Source of the DNA: Bacteroidota bacterium
GTDB lineage: Bacteria > Bacteroidota > Bacteroidia > Chitinophagales > Chitinophagaceae
NCBI GenBank assembly: GCA_016712665.1
Contig: JADJQP010000005.1
Coordinates: forward strand, 186,001 to 250,000
Direction of reading: 5' to 3'
Length of the DNA stretch: 64,000 bases
How positions within the stretch are numbered: the first letter of the stretch is position 1; every line of letters starts with the position of its first letter. A program made the position numbers and the translations under genes. The notes below the pieces were generated by a model. It made no database searches, was not told the origin of the DNA, and worked only from the letters and a program-made list of their open reading frames with translations. Shown here piece by piece: positions 8,797 through 18,293 of the stretch.

Positions 8797-10608
8797 ATGA
8801 GCTATTCATCCCTTGAGGCATGCCTTTTAGATTTAGAAAAAACAGGGCAATTGCTACGCATTCGCGAAGAGGTAGACCCCTATCTTGAAATGGCGGCTAT
8901 TCATCTTCGCATTCACCAACAAGGAGGTCCGGCTATATTATTTGAAAAGGTAAAAGGAACCAAATTTCGTTGTGCATCCAATATTTTTGGAACCTTGGAA
9001 CGCAGTAAGTTTATTTTTAGAGACCGCATAAAAATAGTGCAGGATTTAATTGAGATCAAAAACAACCCCATTAAAGCAGTTAAAAGTCCTTTGCGAAATT
9101 TTAAAACCGGAATTGCTTCCTTGCAAGCTTTCCCGATGCAAAATCCAGTGTCCAAACCCGTTTTATTTGAAGAAATCAAAATCAGCGATTTGCCATTGAT
9201 TCATCATTGGAAAATGGATGGAGGGGCCTTTGTCACCCTACCACAAGTTTATACTGAAGATGTGGATCAACCGGGAATTATGAAATCAAATGTAGGGATG
9301 TATCGTATTCAATTGACGGGCAATGCCTATCATACAGACCAAGAAATTGGTTTGCATTACCAATTGCATAGAGGCATTGGCATTCATCAAACCAAATCCA
9401 ATAAAAAAGGAATCCCTTTAAAGGTAAGTTGTTTTGTAGGTGGACCACCTGCTCATACGGTTGCCGCAGTAATGCCCCTGCCGGAAGGAATTAGTGAACT
9501 AAGCTTTGCAGGTGTACTAGGAGGAAGACGATTTCGCTATTCGTATGAAGATGGATTTTGCGTGAGTACGGATGCCGATTTTGTTATTACCGGCGAAGTG
9601 TTTGCAGACGTATTAAAACCTGAGGGTCCATTTGGCGACCATTTAGGTTACTATTCACTCACCCACCCTTTTCCGGTTTTAAAAGTACATAAGGTTTATG
9701 CACGTAAAAATGCTATTTGGCCGTTTACAGTGGTGGGACGTCCGCCACAAGAAGATACCAGTTTTGGAGCATTAATACACGAAATGACAGGCAAGGCACT
9801 CCAACACGAAATACCGGGATTGAAAGAAATTCATGCAGTGGATGCTGCAGGTGTGCATCCTTTGCTTTTGTCCATCGGAAGTGAACGGTACACACCCTAT
9901 TTGCAAACCACCCAACCAGCTGAAATACTTACCATTGCCAATCATATTCTGGGAACGGGCCAATTGAGTCTGGCCAAATTTCTCTTTATTACGGCCGATG
10001 AAACCAATCATTTACATTGTCATGATATTCCCTCTTATATGCAATTTATTCTAGAACGAATAGATTGGAAGCGTGATATTCATTTTCATACCCAAACTAC
10101 TATTGATACACTAGATTATTCAGGCAATAGCATTAATCGCGGGAGTAAAGTAGTGTTTGCTGCATATGGCCAAAAGATTCGGTCGCTTTGTAGTGAGGTT
10201 CCAGCTTGTCTTCAATTGTATAAAACGAAACATGTACTACCCGGTATCATGGCATTGCAAATTGAGGCCTTTACGGATTATAATGCCGCCCAAGATGAAC
10301 TACAGTTATTAAGTAATCAATTACTGCTTTCAAAAGTAGAACTTTCGCAAACCCCACTGATTATTATTTGCGATGATGCCGAATTTGTTGCGGCTACCTT
10401 AAATAATTATCTCTGGGTAACGTTTACCCGATGTAATCCTTCTCATGATATCTATGGGGTGGATTCCTTTACTGAACATAAACATTGGGGTTGCAGAGGC
10501 CCGCTACTTATTGATGCGCGAATAAAACCGCATCATGCTCCCCAAATGCTGAAAGATGAAAAAACAGAAGCCAGGGTAGATACAATATTAAAAGGCCTAG
10601 GGTTCTAA
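8797..10608 (+). CDS. UbiD-family (prenylated-FMN) decarboxylase
   Basis: 603 residues from ATG 8797. UbiD-type enzymes use prenylated FMN, made by UbiX, for reversible decarboxylation of aromatic or unsaturated acids; in Bacteroidota a copy of this size commonly serves menaquinone synthesis by the futalosine route or an unknown role. Sequence support: GPAILFEKVKG (about residue 45), the prFMN-binding core GGRRFRYSYEDGFCV, and the signature PEGPFGDHLGYYS (about 268-280), with HKVYARKNAIWPFTVVGRPPQED after it. No ubiX is in the window. Convergent with cruF (40-bp gap). An upstream TTG at 8788 is possible but ATG 8797 fits the family. Confidence 0.85.
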   Translation: MSYSSLEACLLDLEKTGQLLRIREEVDPYLEMAAIHLRIHQQGGPAILFEKVKGTKFRCASNIFGTLERSKFIFRDRIKIVQDLIEIKNNPIKAVKSPLRNFKTGIASLQAFPMQNPVSKPVLFEEIKISDLPLIHHWKMDGGAFVTLPQVYTEDVDQPGIMKSNVGMYRIQLTGNAYHTDQEIGLHYQLHRGIGIHQTKSNKKGIPLKVSCFVGGPPAHTVAAVMPLPEGISELSFAGVLGGRRFRYSYEDGFCVSTDADFVITGEVFADVLKPEGPFGDHLGYYSLTHPFPVLKVHKVYARKNAIWPFTVVGRPPQEDTSFGALIHEMTGKALQHEIPGLKEIHAVDAAGVHPLLLSIGSERYTPYLQTTQPAEILTIANHILGTGQLSLAKFLFITADETNHLHCHDIPSYMQFILERIDWKRDIHFHTQTTIDTLDYSGNSINRGSKVVFAAYGQKIRSLCSEVPACLQLYKTKHVLPGIMALQIEAFTDYNAAQDELQLLSNQLLLSKVELSQTPLIIICDDAEFVAATLNNYLWVTFTRCNPSHDIYGVDSFTEHKHWGCRGPLLIDARIKPHHAPQMLKDEKTEARVDTILKGLGF

Positions 10609-10647
10609 GTAATTTTTCTTTCTATCTGAACGGTTACAGCACCATCG

Positions 10648-11286
10648 CTAGAGGTGTACGAAATAAAATATCGCAAAAAAGAATAAAAACACGAGATAAA
10701 GGTTCCACGAAAGCAACCGGTTCTCTTTTTGAAACAGCTGCTGAAAAATAAGATGGGAAAGAAAAGACACACTAAACCATCCAACATAATTTTGTAGGGG
10801 AACTTCGTTCTTCTCAAATTGCCAGAAATCGAAATAGGGGTGCGGACGTTTCCATAAAAAAATCTAAAAAACCATTAGAAAAGATGCTAGTAGCGATGAT
10901 AGTATTCGATTCTTTGTAAACTGTTTGCTGATACCTGCTGTAGCATATACAAGTACTACCCAATTAATGCCAATAATGAGAGGCACTCCACGCCATTGAT
11001 ATCCTAAATTTTGTCCGTAACGGTAATTTCCAAAAATATAACCATAATTGACACCCAAAAACTCCGCAAAAAAACCTAGTATAAAAGGGATCATAAGCAC
11101 GCCCAGGTCGCGTGGCTTCATTGATTTGATATTAAACAGAATGACTGCAAAGCATACAGCTAAATTCAGTGGTGTTAATTGTACAAACCAATCTGCAGCC
11201 CCACACATGATTCCGATTACTCCTGAAACATGGAATAGCCAAACCACAAAAATAGAAATAGAGGATATAGAAGGAATGTTTTTCAT
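10648..11286 (-). CDS. cruF: CruF-like carotenoid 1,2-hydratase (one frameshift)
   Basis: A multi-pass membrane protein of ~212 residues in two pieces. Piece 1 is 10864-11286 (MKNIPSISSISIFVVWLFHVSG to SLLASFLMVF). Inserting one T at the T-run near 10866-10872 continues as LDFLWKRPHPYFDFWQFE, then NEVPLQNYVGWFSVSFL, and ends FAIFYFVHL at stop 10648-10650. The motifs FAEFLGVNYGYIFGNYRYG and ENEVPLQNYVGW-like text are hallmarks of the CruF/DUF422 family, which hydrates the psi end of lycopene-type carotenoids at C1,2. Its start overlaps the end of crtD by 4 bp, so it is the last gene of the carotenoid operon. The pairing with crtD supports 1'-hydroxylated products. Confidence 0.72.
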
Positions 11287-12755
11287 ACAGAGGCCTTAGT
11301 GATTAATGCTGCTGTTATTTTAGCTGACAATAAACAGAGCGGAATACCACCACCGGGGTGTACGCTCCATCCGCAAAAGTATAGGTTTTTTATTTTACGA
11401 GAAAAATTCGGATGACGTAAGAAGGCAGCATATCGATTATTACTGGCAGATCCATACAGGGCTCCCTGCGCACTTTGCGTTTTAGCTTCAATACTTCTAG
11501 GATCTAATATTGCCTCACATTCAATAAAATCTTCTAAATTGGTTTGAAGTTGTTTTGACAGTTTTGACAAAATATTCTTTCTGGTTCGCTGAATGATTTC
11601 ATCCCAATCTTGTCCCACATTGGCAGGAGCATTCACCATTACAAACCAATTTTCGCAGCCTTCCGGGGCATCTGCCAGTTCATCTTTACTGCTAATATTT
11701 ACATAAACGGTAATATCATCAGCCACGGTTTGAGAAGAAAAGATGGATGCAAACTCAGCTTGATAATCTTTGGAAAAAAAGATATTATGCAAGTTCAACT
11801 GTTCAAACGAGTGTCGTATCCCCCAATAAAAAATAATAGCTGAACTTGATCGTTCCTGGCTTAAAATCTTTTCGGGCGCTTTTTGCGAAGGCAATAGGTA
11901 ACGATAGGTGGGCATTATATCCATATTGCTGACCACGATATCGGCCGGTATCTTTCTTTCATCAACCACAATGCCATCTGCTACTTTATTTGCAATGGAA
12001 ATTTGCGACACTTTGGTATTGAAATTAAATTGCACCCCAACGTCAAGCGCTAGTTGGTACAAACTCTTGGTAATACTAATCATTCCACCCTTTGGAACAT
12101 AGGTACCAAAATGTTGCTCCAAATGCGGAATCATACTCATGATGGCGGGCGTTTGATAGGGTGAAGATCCATTATAGGTTGCGTATCGGTCAAACAATTG
12201 AACTAGATATTGGTTGTTCAATTTTGCTGTATTGAAGGTATGTAATGTTGAAAACAAGGAAAGACTCGACAACGAAGCCAAGGCCTGCAAAGTTTCTTTG
12301 TTTAAATAAGTGGCCAACTTGTGCAGACTATTTTCAAGAAAAAGCGATCGGGTGCGTTCAAATTTCATTTGGCTGTTGGCAAAGTACTTCTTTAACGTGG
12401 CAGGTGCAATACCAAAAGCCTTTTCTGCTTCTTTACAATAGGCCTCCAAATTGCCGAAAGCTGTAAAACGGGTGAGATCATCAAAAAAATATTCGCACAC
12501 AATCTCCTTTCTTTTGTAGGAAAAATATTCATGAATCGGCTTGCCGGATATTGCAAATAGTTCTTCTATGTATTGCGGCATTGTAAACAAAGAGGGCCCA
12601 GCATCAAAACGATAACGGCCTATTTGAAGTTCGCTCAGTTTACCACCCGGAGAGGCATTTGCTTCGTAAACCTGCACTTGATAACCGGCACATTGTAAAC
12701 GAATAGCAGTTGCGAGTCCGGCAATACCCGCACCAATTACAACGACATTCTTCAT
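11283..12755 (-). CDS. crtD: 1-hydroxycarotenoid 3,4-desaturase (CrtD), CrtI-like oxidoreductase
   Basis: 490 residues. FAD-binding dinucleotide fold at the N-terminus (VVVIGAGIAGLATAIRL then YEANASPGGKL), RYRFDAGPSLFTMPQYIEEL at ~47-66, and the C-terminal carotene-desaturase signature YFCGWSVHPGGGIPLCLLS. It is a second, distinct phytoene-desaturase-family enzyme beside the true CrtI at 15.4-16.9 kb. Bacteroidota flexixanthin/saproxanthin clusters carry exactly this pair, with CrtD desaturating C3',4' after CruF hydrates C1',2' (pathway knowledge). The FDAGPSLFTMP text is CrtD-like, whereas the other copy has FDMGPSWYWMP. It overlaps crtYcd and cruF by 4 bp each, suggesting translational coupling. 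Confidence 0.8.
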   Translation of the reverse strand: MKNVVVIGAGIAGLATAIRLQCAGYQVQVYEANASPGGKLSELQIGRYRFDAGPSLFTMPQYIEELFAISGKPIHEYFSYKRKEIVCEYFFDDLTRFTAFGNLEAYCKEAEKAFGIAPATLKKYFANSQMKFERTRSLFLENSLHKLATYLNKETLQALASLSSLSLFSTLHTFNTAKLNNQYLVQLFDRYATYNGSSPYQTPAIMSMIPHLEQHFGTYVPKGGMISITKSLYQLALDVGVQFNFNTKVSQISIANKVADGIVVDERKIPADIVVSNMDIMPTYRYLLPSQKAPEKILSQERSSSAIIFYWGIRHSFEQLNLHNIFFSKDYQAEFASIFSSQTVADDITVYVNISSKDELADAPEGCENWFVMVNAPANVGQDWDEIIQRTRKNILSKLSKQLQTNLEDFIECEAILDPRSIEAKTQSAQGALYGSASNNRYAAFLRHPNFSRKIKNLYFCGWSVHPGGGIPLCLLSAKITAALITKASV

Positions 12756-13453
12756 AGCAACATTTTGTTTTCCTTTTTGGCTAGTAAAAATTCATACATC
12801 CCAACAGACATTAATAACAGGGCCATTCCATAAAAAATATCTTCAAACGGAATGGTCAAAATTCGCCATCCAATAATGTGCGATGGATTGTACCATACGA
12901 TAGGCTCTTTAAGACCGGTTCCTGTAAGAATTCCATTCACAATCAAAAAGGGAATTTGCAATATCAAATAGGCGAAATAAAAGCGACTCAGCCATTTGAC
13001 CTTCAAAACAACCTGCAACAGAAAAATAAGAAGCAACACACTACCAAAGGCAAAAAGCGTATACACCTTATGATAAAATAGAATCAACATAATTGCGGAA
13101 AAAAACATCAGAGAATAGGATATGGCATTTTGAATTGGACCAAAAAAATCTCTTTTCAACTGTGTATTTAGGCAATGGTAGGAAAAAATACATGCATAGG
13201 GAATGCATATAAAAAACAGCACCTCTTCAATTGGTAAATTTCCAATATCGCATCCAATAAGATAATATGGACTAAATCCCCAAATTCCCATTGAAGTATA
13301 CCACATGTCTAACAGCACAAAAATTATGGCTACAAAAAATATAGCCGGTAAAAGATATTGCCAGCGTTTATGCAATTGTAGTAGTGGGTGAAATGACAAC
13401 AAGAAAGGAGGCAGAAAACTCAAAATATTCAACCAAAGGTAGATATAACTCAT
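12752..13453 (-). CDS. crtYcd: Lycopene cyclase, fused CrtYcd type
   Basis: 233 residues with about seven membrane helices. This size equals a fusion of the actinobacterial CrtYc and CrtYd subunits, the usual form in Bacteroidota. The signature PIEEVLFFICIPYACIF starts at residue 74, preceded by the WYTSMGIWGFSPYYLIG loop (51-67). A second, more divergent PxE(D/E)-type site appears as IPFEDIFYGMALLL near the C-terminus, fitting the internal repeat. The enzyme closes one or both ends of lycopene into beta rings in the inner membrane. It overlaps crtZ and crtD by 4 bp each in the operon. Confidence 0.88.
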   Translation of the reverse strand: MSYIYLWLNILSFLPPFLLSFHPLLQLHKRWQYLLPAIFFVAIIFVLLDMWYTSMGIWGFSPYYLIGCDIGNLPIEEVLFFICIPYACIFSYHCLNTQLKRDFFGPIQNAISYSLMFFSAIMLILFYHKVYTLFAFGSVLLLIFLLQVVLKVKWLSRFYFAYLILQIPFLIVNGILTGTGLKEPIVWYNPSHIIGWRILTIPFEDIFYGMALLLMSVGMYEFLLAKKENKMLL

Positions 13454-13923
13454 GATTCAGTATTATGGCGTGCTTCGGTAAAATACTTAAAGGGAACCCA
13501 CAACATTCCAAAACACTCTCCCTCTTCTTTGTTTAAATGTTTATGATGCATTTTATGTGCACGACGTATCGCGCGAAAGTAACTATTATTTGTTTGCCTG
13601 AATAATTTAAAACGCTGATGAATAAATACATCATGAATTAAAAAATACGCAAGTCCATACAACGAAATACCGAATCCAGCCCAGAATTTCATTCCAAAGC
13701 CGTCCAAGGAACCTAAAATAATCAGTACAATACCGGGGATCCCAAATATGAGAAAAAAAGTAATCATTCTTTTCAAAAAAATGATCGGATTCTTTTTATG
13801 ATGGTCTTTATGGAGGTTCCACAACAGTCCATGCATCAAATACTTATGTGCAAACCAAGCTACACATTCCATGCCGATACACGAAACCAAAACGATCATG
13901 ATATTTACTACGATATGGTTCAT
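13450..13923 (-). CDS. crtZ: Beta-carotene 3-hydroxylase CrtZ
   Basis: 157 residues, a normal CrtZ length, with four membrane segments. All four His clusters of the di-iron fatty-acid-hydroxylase/CrtZ family are present: HKYLMH (26-31), HKDHH (38-42), HDVFIHQR (~97-104) and HKMHHKH (~123-129). It hydroxylates C3 of beta rings. Located between idi and crtYcd in the carotenoid operon with an 11-bp gap and a 4-bp overlap. Confidence 0.9.
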   Translation of the reverse strand: MNHIVVNIMIVLVSCIGMECVAWFAHKYLMHGLLWNLHKDHHKKNPIIFLKRMITFFLIFGIPGIVLIILGSLDGFGMKFWAGFGISLYGLAYFLIHDVFIHQRFKLFRQTNNSYFRAIRRAHKMHHKHLNKEEGECFGMLWVPFKYFTEARHNTES

Positions 13924-13934
13924 ACATAGAATAA

Positions 13935-14474
13935 TTAAGTCGATTTACTTGTATGCATTGCCTGCAACTGCTGCTTCAGCTCTGCAAAACAAATTCTCAG
14001 CCAAATGCTATACCGAGCGGGTTCTGTTTCGATCTCTTTGGATAAATCTGCTAATGAGATATACCGATAATCAGAAACCTCCTCCAAATTAATATGGGGC
14101 AACTCATCACTATACCCTACCAATACATGATCAAATTCATGCTCTGATAATCCGTTGTCGAAAGTAGCCTGATAGATAAAGCTATAAATTGCTTTCAGAG
14201 GGGTGCACATCCCCATTTCCTCTTGAAGCCTGCGTTCAGCTGCCGTCAAAAGGCTTTCACCAGCTTGTGGATGACTACAACAAGTATTGGACCATAATCC
14301 TGCCGAATGATACTTGCCGCTCGCCCGTTGTTGAAGTAGCAATTCTCCCTTTGAATTGAAAACAAAAACAGAAAAGGCACGGTGAAGCAAACCGAGCTTG
14401 TGAGCCTCCAATTTTTCCATCTGACCAATTTCCTGGTCGTTTTCATCTACGAGTATTAACATTGATTCAATCAT
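13935..14474 (-). CDS. idi: Isopentenyl-diphosphate delta-isomerase, type 1
   Basis: 179 residues, Nudix fold. It interconverts IPP and DMAPP, supplying DMAPP for prenyl chain growth. Evidence: the metal-binding N-terminal region (LILVDENDQEIG, KLEAHKLGLLHRAFSVFVF), the catalytic-Cys segment LWSNTCCSHPQAGE (Cys66 as proton donor/acceptor by alignment with E. coli Cys67), a Nudix-like box ERRLQEEMGM, and the second catalytic Glu region EEVSDYRYIS. Its placement inside the carotenoid operon suggests that it boosts precursor supply to CrtB. No crtE (GGPP synthase) is in the window. Confidence 0.9.
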   Translation of the reverse strand: MIESMLILVDENDQEIGQMEKLEAHKLGLLHRAFSVFVFNSKGELLLQQRASGKYHSAGLWSNTCCSHPQAGESLLTAAERRLQEEMGMCTPLKAIYSFIYQATFDNGLSEHEFDHVLVGYSDELPHINLEEVSDYRYISLADLSKEIETEPARYSIWLRICFAELKQQLQAMHTSKST

Positions 14475-14561
14475 TTTACAAATATTTATGCTGCATGTTC
14501 ACATGTATCATGTAAGCAAAATGAACAAGGATTCCAGTACGCAAGTAACCGTCTATGCCAT

Positions 14562-15398
14562 TCATAACATGCTCATATGATATCTTAGTAATGAATTGAG
14601 CATCAAGCCCACCTTGTGCCCATTTGAAATTCGAATTCTCTCACGCATTACCCGTTGCGCTGATACCTTTTTAATTTTCTTAAGTAAAGACTGATAATAT
14701 ACATAAGCGAGATATACCCCTGCCTGCGAACTTGCCGGCAACATTTTAATCCCTACCAACGCATCCTCAAAATCCTTTTCAATTTCACATTCAATCATTT
14801 CCTTTTCTGCTGCGGTAAATTTGGTGATATCCACATTCGGAAAATACGTTCTCCCCAGCTGATTCACATCCATATTGAGATCTCGTAAGAAATTAATTTT
14901 TTGGAAGGCCGCACCTAATTTCATTGCATAAGGCTTTAAGGTGGCATAACTATTTTTATCGCCTTCCGTAAAAACATGTAAACACATAAGTCCTACCACT
15001 TCCGCTGAACCAAGTATATATTCTTCATACTTTTCAGGCGTATATTCTACCTTTTGCAAATCCATTTCCATGCTATGCAAAAATTTATCAATCAAATCTT
15101 TTTCAATGTCGTATTGATGTACCACTTGTTGAAATGAATTCAGGATGGGATTCAAAGAAATTTTTCGCTCCAACGCCTCATACGTATCCTCCTTGAATTT
15201 GCTGAGCAAAAACTGCTTATCGTATCCATGAAAACTATCAACTATTTCATCAGCAAAACGAACAAAACCGTAAATAGAATAAATGGCTGATCGTAGTCGT
15301 TTATTAAGAAAATAGATCCCTAACGAAAAACTAGTACTGTAGGCTTTAGTTGTAAGCCTACTACAGTCGTGCGAAAGAGAATCAAATAACAACTTCAT
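14562..15398 (-). CDS. crtB: Phytoene synthase
   Basis: 278 residues, of the squalene/phytoene synthase family. It condenses two GGPP into phytoene, the first committed step. Both Asp-rich motifs are present: DEIVD at residues 50-54 and DLNMD at 173-177 (in INFLRDLNMDVNQLGRTYFP), plus YGFVRFAD before the first. Its start overlaps the 3' end of crtI by 17 bp, showing the shared transcript. An 87-bp gap precedes idi with no evident terminator. Confidence 0.93.
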   Translation of the reverse strand: MKLLFDSLSHDCSRLTTKAYSTSFSLGIYFLNKRLRSAIYSIYGFVRFADEIVDSFHGYDKQFLLSKFKEDTYEALERKISLNPILNSFQQVVHQYDIEKDLIDKFLHSMEMDLQKVEYTPEKYEEYILGSAEVVGLMCLHVFTEGDKNSYATLKPYAMKLGAAFQKINFLRDLNMDVNQLGRTYFPNVDITKFTAAEKEMIECEIEKDFEDALVGIKMLPASSQAGVYLAYVYYQSLLKKIKKVSAQRVMRERIRISNGHKVGLMLNSLLRYHMSML

Positions 15399-16323
15399 GC
15401 TGGTTCCTTTTAAGATGTTGGTGTAATAATTCGGCTGCCACCTTTCCTGAAATAATAGCCGGTGGCACTCCAGGTCCTGGTACGGTTAATTGACCGGTAT
15501 AAAACAAATTGCAAACCTTTTTATTTTTTATTTTGGGTTTCAATGTGGCCGTCTGCATTAATGTATTGGCTAAACCATACGCATTTCCTTTATAGGAATG
15601 ATAATCACTAATAAAGTCATTTACGCAATAACTTTTCTTGAAGTCGATATATGATAAAATAGATTGTTTGGTATGTAATTCCAATCGATGCATCATGATG
15701 CTAAAATACGTTTCGCGCATTTCCTCACTGTCAGCCAAGCCAGGTGCCAGTGGCATTAACAAAAATAAATTTTCATGCCCATTTGGTGCGACGCTATTGT
15801 CGCTGATAGAAGGACAACAGACATAAAATAAGGGTTTGGATGGCCATTTGGGGTCTTTGTATATTTCTATAGAATGCACCAATAAATCTTCATCAAAAAA
15901 CAAGGTATGATGCGAAAGATTTTGCAGTCTTTTACTAACGCCTAAATAAAAAATCAAACAGGATGGTGCAAATGTTTTCTTATTCCAATAAGCTTCTGAA
16001 TAATTTCGAAAGGAAGGTTTTAATAATTGTTGCTCTACATGATGATAATCTGCAGAAGCAACGACACCATCAAAAAAATGGGTTTCTCCTTGAAGGATAA
16101 CCCCTTTTGCTTCGCCATTTTCAACATGAATTTGTTCGATGGGAGCATTCACATGGATCTGTGCGCCCAATTTTTCGCAAACCGTTTGCATTCCCTCAAT
16201 TACTTTTCCAAATCCACCCATAGGATACCATGTACCTAATTTGAGTCCTGCGTAGTTCATCAAACTATATAAGGCGGGCGTATCTTGTGGCATCGCCCCT
16301 AAAAATAAAACCGGAAATTCCAT
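15382..16323 (-). CDS. crtI: Phytoene desaturase CrtI, C-terminal part (frameshifted)
   Basis: 313 residues continuing the 16332-16877 piece. It starts at MEFPVLFLGAMPQDTPALYS, a conserved mid-protein CrtI segment, passes TWYPMGGFGKVIEGM, and ends with the carotene-desaturase signature FYTGQLTVPGPGVPPAIISG. A single missing T explains the break: 'agctttttaagc' must be 'agcttttttaagc' to read R-S-F-F-K-H-P-K-L-I-A-L-M-E-F. The joined protein is ~497 residues, the normal length, and would convert phytoene to lycopene. Confidence 0.88.
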   Translation of the reverse strand: MEFPVLFLGAMPQDTPALYSLMNYAGLKLGTWYPMGGFGKVIEGMQTVCEKLGAQIHVNAPIEQIHVENGEAKGVILQGETHFFDGVVASADYHHVEQQLLKPSFRNYSEAYWNKKTFAPSCLIFYLGVSKRLQNLSHHTLFFDEDLLVHSIEIYKDPKWPSKPLFYVCCPSISDNSVAPNGHENLFLLMPLAPGLADSEEMRETYFSIMMHRLELHTKQSILSYIDFKKSYCVNDFISDYHSYKGNAYGLANTLMQTATLKPKIKNKKVCNLFYTGQLTVPGPGVPPAIISGKVAAELLHQHLKRNQHEVVI

Positions 16324-16331
16324 TAAGGCTA

Positions 16332-16877
16332 TTAATTTGGGATGCTTAAAAAGCTGCGTACATGTTTGCTGAAGGATGTAAAAACCTGCAACTTAAATAC
16401 ACCCTTCACCAAATCCATATCTAAAAATTCTCGGTATGAAAGACCAGGCTTGTAAACGAGTTTATCAATGCCCGTTTTATACTTGTACGCCGCCTCTTCC
16501 ATAAAGGTTTTCAATTTATCTGCACTACCCTTCTCGATGCTTTCAAATAAGGTGCACAGTTTGCTGAAATTTTCCGGAATACTCATCTTGTCATTCTCTC
16601 CATAAATAATATCAAATGAGGGGTCAAGCAGTTTCAATTGATAAAAGTCTGAAACCGTATGGCCAAAGTCGGCAAAAAATTTCTCAAAAACGCCAGGCAT
16701 CCAATACCAACTTGGCCCCATATCAAACATATATCCTTCATCGGTATACAACTGACGAGCCCGCCCGCCAACACTGCCATTTTTTTCATAAACATGCACT
16801 TCATGACCGGCTTGGCACAAGTATGCAGCTGCGCTTAAGCCAGAAAACCCGGCACCAATAATGGCAATTTTAGACAT
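16332..16877 (-). CDS. crtI: Phytoene desaturase CrtI, N-terminal part (frameshifted)
   Basis: 181 residues: the Rossmann FAD site IAIIGAGFSGLSAAAYL with YEKNGSVGGRARQ, then GYMFDMGPSWYWMPGVFEKFF, the typical CrtI substrate-entry region of Bacteroidota. The frame ends prematurely in SFLSIPN at the T-run near 16350 (see the C-terminal part). First gene of the carotenoid operon; the start ATG is 16877. Upstream 148 bp separate it from aroA, and the AT-rich stretch at 16890-16910 could hold the promoter, but I see no clear TAnnTTTG box. Confidence 0.88.
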   Translation of the reverse strand: MSKIAIIGAGFSGLSAAAYLCQAGHEVHVYEKNGSVGGRARQLYTDEGYMFDMGPSWYWMPGVFEKFFADFGHTVSDFYQLKLLDPSFDIIYGENDKMSIPENFSKLCTLFESIEKGSADKLKTFMEEAAYKYKTGIDKLVYKPGLSYREFLDMDLVKGVFKLQVFTSFSKHVRSFLSIPN

Positions 16878-17025
16878 AGGGGAAATAAAAATCTATAATA
16901 TTATTTTTACAAACATATCGAAAAATCCTGTGAATGGCTATAAGTTTTATTTACTGCTTATTTATAATTATAGACTGATGATTCAAGTCGGCCATTATTG
17001 CACAGCAAAGATGCTTGGGCTGTAA

Positions 17026-18282
17026 CTATATTTCATGCGTCTTAAATCCAAGATGTTCGAGTTGTACAAAATAATTGGGAAACGATTTCTGAACACAGGT
17101 CGCATCATCGAGTATTACGGTATATCCCACCAAAGCAAATAAAGAGAGGGCCATGGCCATCCTATGATCAGAATAGGTTTTGAAATAGATGGTTTCTGAT
17201 TCACCAATCGATTTTGTATGTTCAAAAGATACGACGCCTGCGTGGTGTATCAATTGAATACCAACCTTTTGCAATTCATTTTGGAGGGCTTGTATTCTAT
17301 TAGATTCCTTATAAATAAGGTGTTGTAATCCAGTAAATTTTACCTGCGGAAATTTTATGCCACATGCAACAAGGATAGGGATGGCCAAATCTGGATAATC
17401 ACTCAAATCATAGGTCGGATTGTAGGTTTGACGGGCAAGTACGGTTTTCTCAATAAGAATACCCTCTTCCACAGATTTTGTGGTAACGCCGAAGTCCGCT
17501 GCCAAGTTCTGTATAGAGGCGTCCCCTTGGAGGCTTTGCAGTTGAAGCCCTTTACAATGAATATGTGCTGTTGGAAGCATCATAGCCATGGCATAAAAAA
17601 AACAAACACTACTCCAGTCGCCTTCCACATAATAGTCGCAAGCCACGTAGGCTTGTGGTTTTATTTCTATGGTCGGTATCCTTGTATCTACTTCAATTCC
17701 AAATTGTGTCATCAATCGCAAGGTCATCTCTACATATGGAGCCGAAACGAGGTTTCCGCTTAATTCAATTTTTAGGCCGTGCTCTAGAGTAGGTGCGATT
17801 AGGCACATGGCAGAAATATATTGGCTTGATACGTCTCCATTCATTTGTATTGCTCCCCCTAACATCTTTTTCCCTTTAATTCGCAAGGGCGGAAATCCTT
17901 CTTCCTGGATATAGGAAATATCAGCACCCAATGATTGTAAGGCCTCTACCAAGTACAAAATAGGGCGTTGATGCATTCGGGAGGTTCCCTTCAAAATAAT
18001 GTCGACCCCATCAATACTTGCGAAAAAAGCCGTTAGGAATCGAAAGCTAGTGCCTGCGTCACCAACATCAAACGTTTGAAGAGACGCCGTATGCTCAAAC
18101 GTATTCAAAATCTCAAGTAAGATTAAGGTATCTGTTGATGGCGCCAAATGGTCTAAGTCAAATTCTTCCTTGCATAGTGCTTTAATAATCAAAAGTCGGT
18201 TGCTAATACTTTTGGACCCTGGCATGATGATAGTACCCCTTAAAGGGAGCATGCTGTCTGGATACAAAATACTTGTTGCCAT
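17026..18282 (-). CDS. aroA: 3-phosphoshikimate 1-carboxyvinyltransferase (EPSP synthase)
   Basis: 418 residues from ATG 18282 (MATSILYPDSMLPLRG). An in-frame extension to 18366 is not conserved-looking and overlaps aroB. Sixth step of the shikimate pathway: shikimate-3-phosphate + PEP to EPSP. Motifs: MPGSKSISNRLLIIKAL (phosphate/PEP binding, residues ~16-32), GDAGTSFRFLTAF (~80-92), SDYPDLAIPILVACG with the catalytic Asp region, KESNRIQAL, and YSDHRMAMALSLFAL. The gene follows aroB by 11 bp on the same strand, so the pair is co-transcribed. Confidence 0.93.
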   Translation of the reverse strand: MATSILYPDSMLPLRGTIIMPGSKSISNRLLIIKALCKEEFDLDHLAPSTDTLILLEILNTFEHTASLQTFDVGDAGTSFRFLTAFFASIDGVDIILKGTSRMHQRPILYLVEALQSLGADISYIQEEGFPPLRIKGKKMLGGAIQMNGDVSSQYISAMCLIAPTLEHGLKIELSGNLVSAPYVEMTLRLMTQFGIEVDTRIPTIEIKPQAYVACDYYVEGDWSSVCFFYAMAMMLPTAHIHCKGLQLQSLQGDASIQNLAADFGVTTKSVEEGILIEKTVLARQTYNPTYDLSDYPDLAIPILVACGIKFPQVKFTGLQHLIYKESNRIQALQNELQKVGIQLIHHAGVVSFEHTKSIGESETIYFKTYSDHRMAMALSLFALVGYTVILDDATCVQKSFPNYFVQLEHLGFKTHEI

Positions 18283-18293
18283 TACTATTAATT

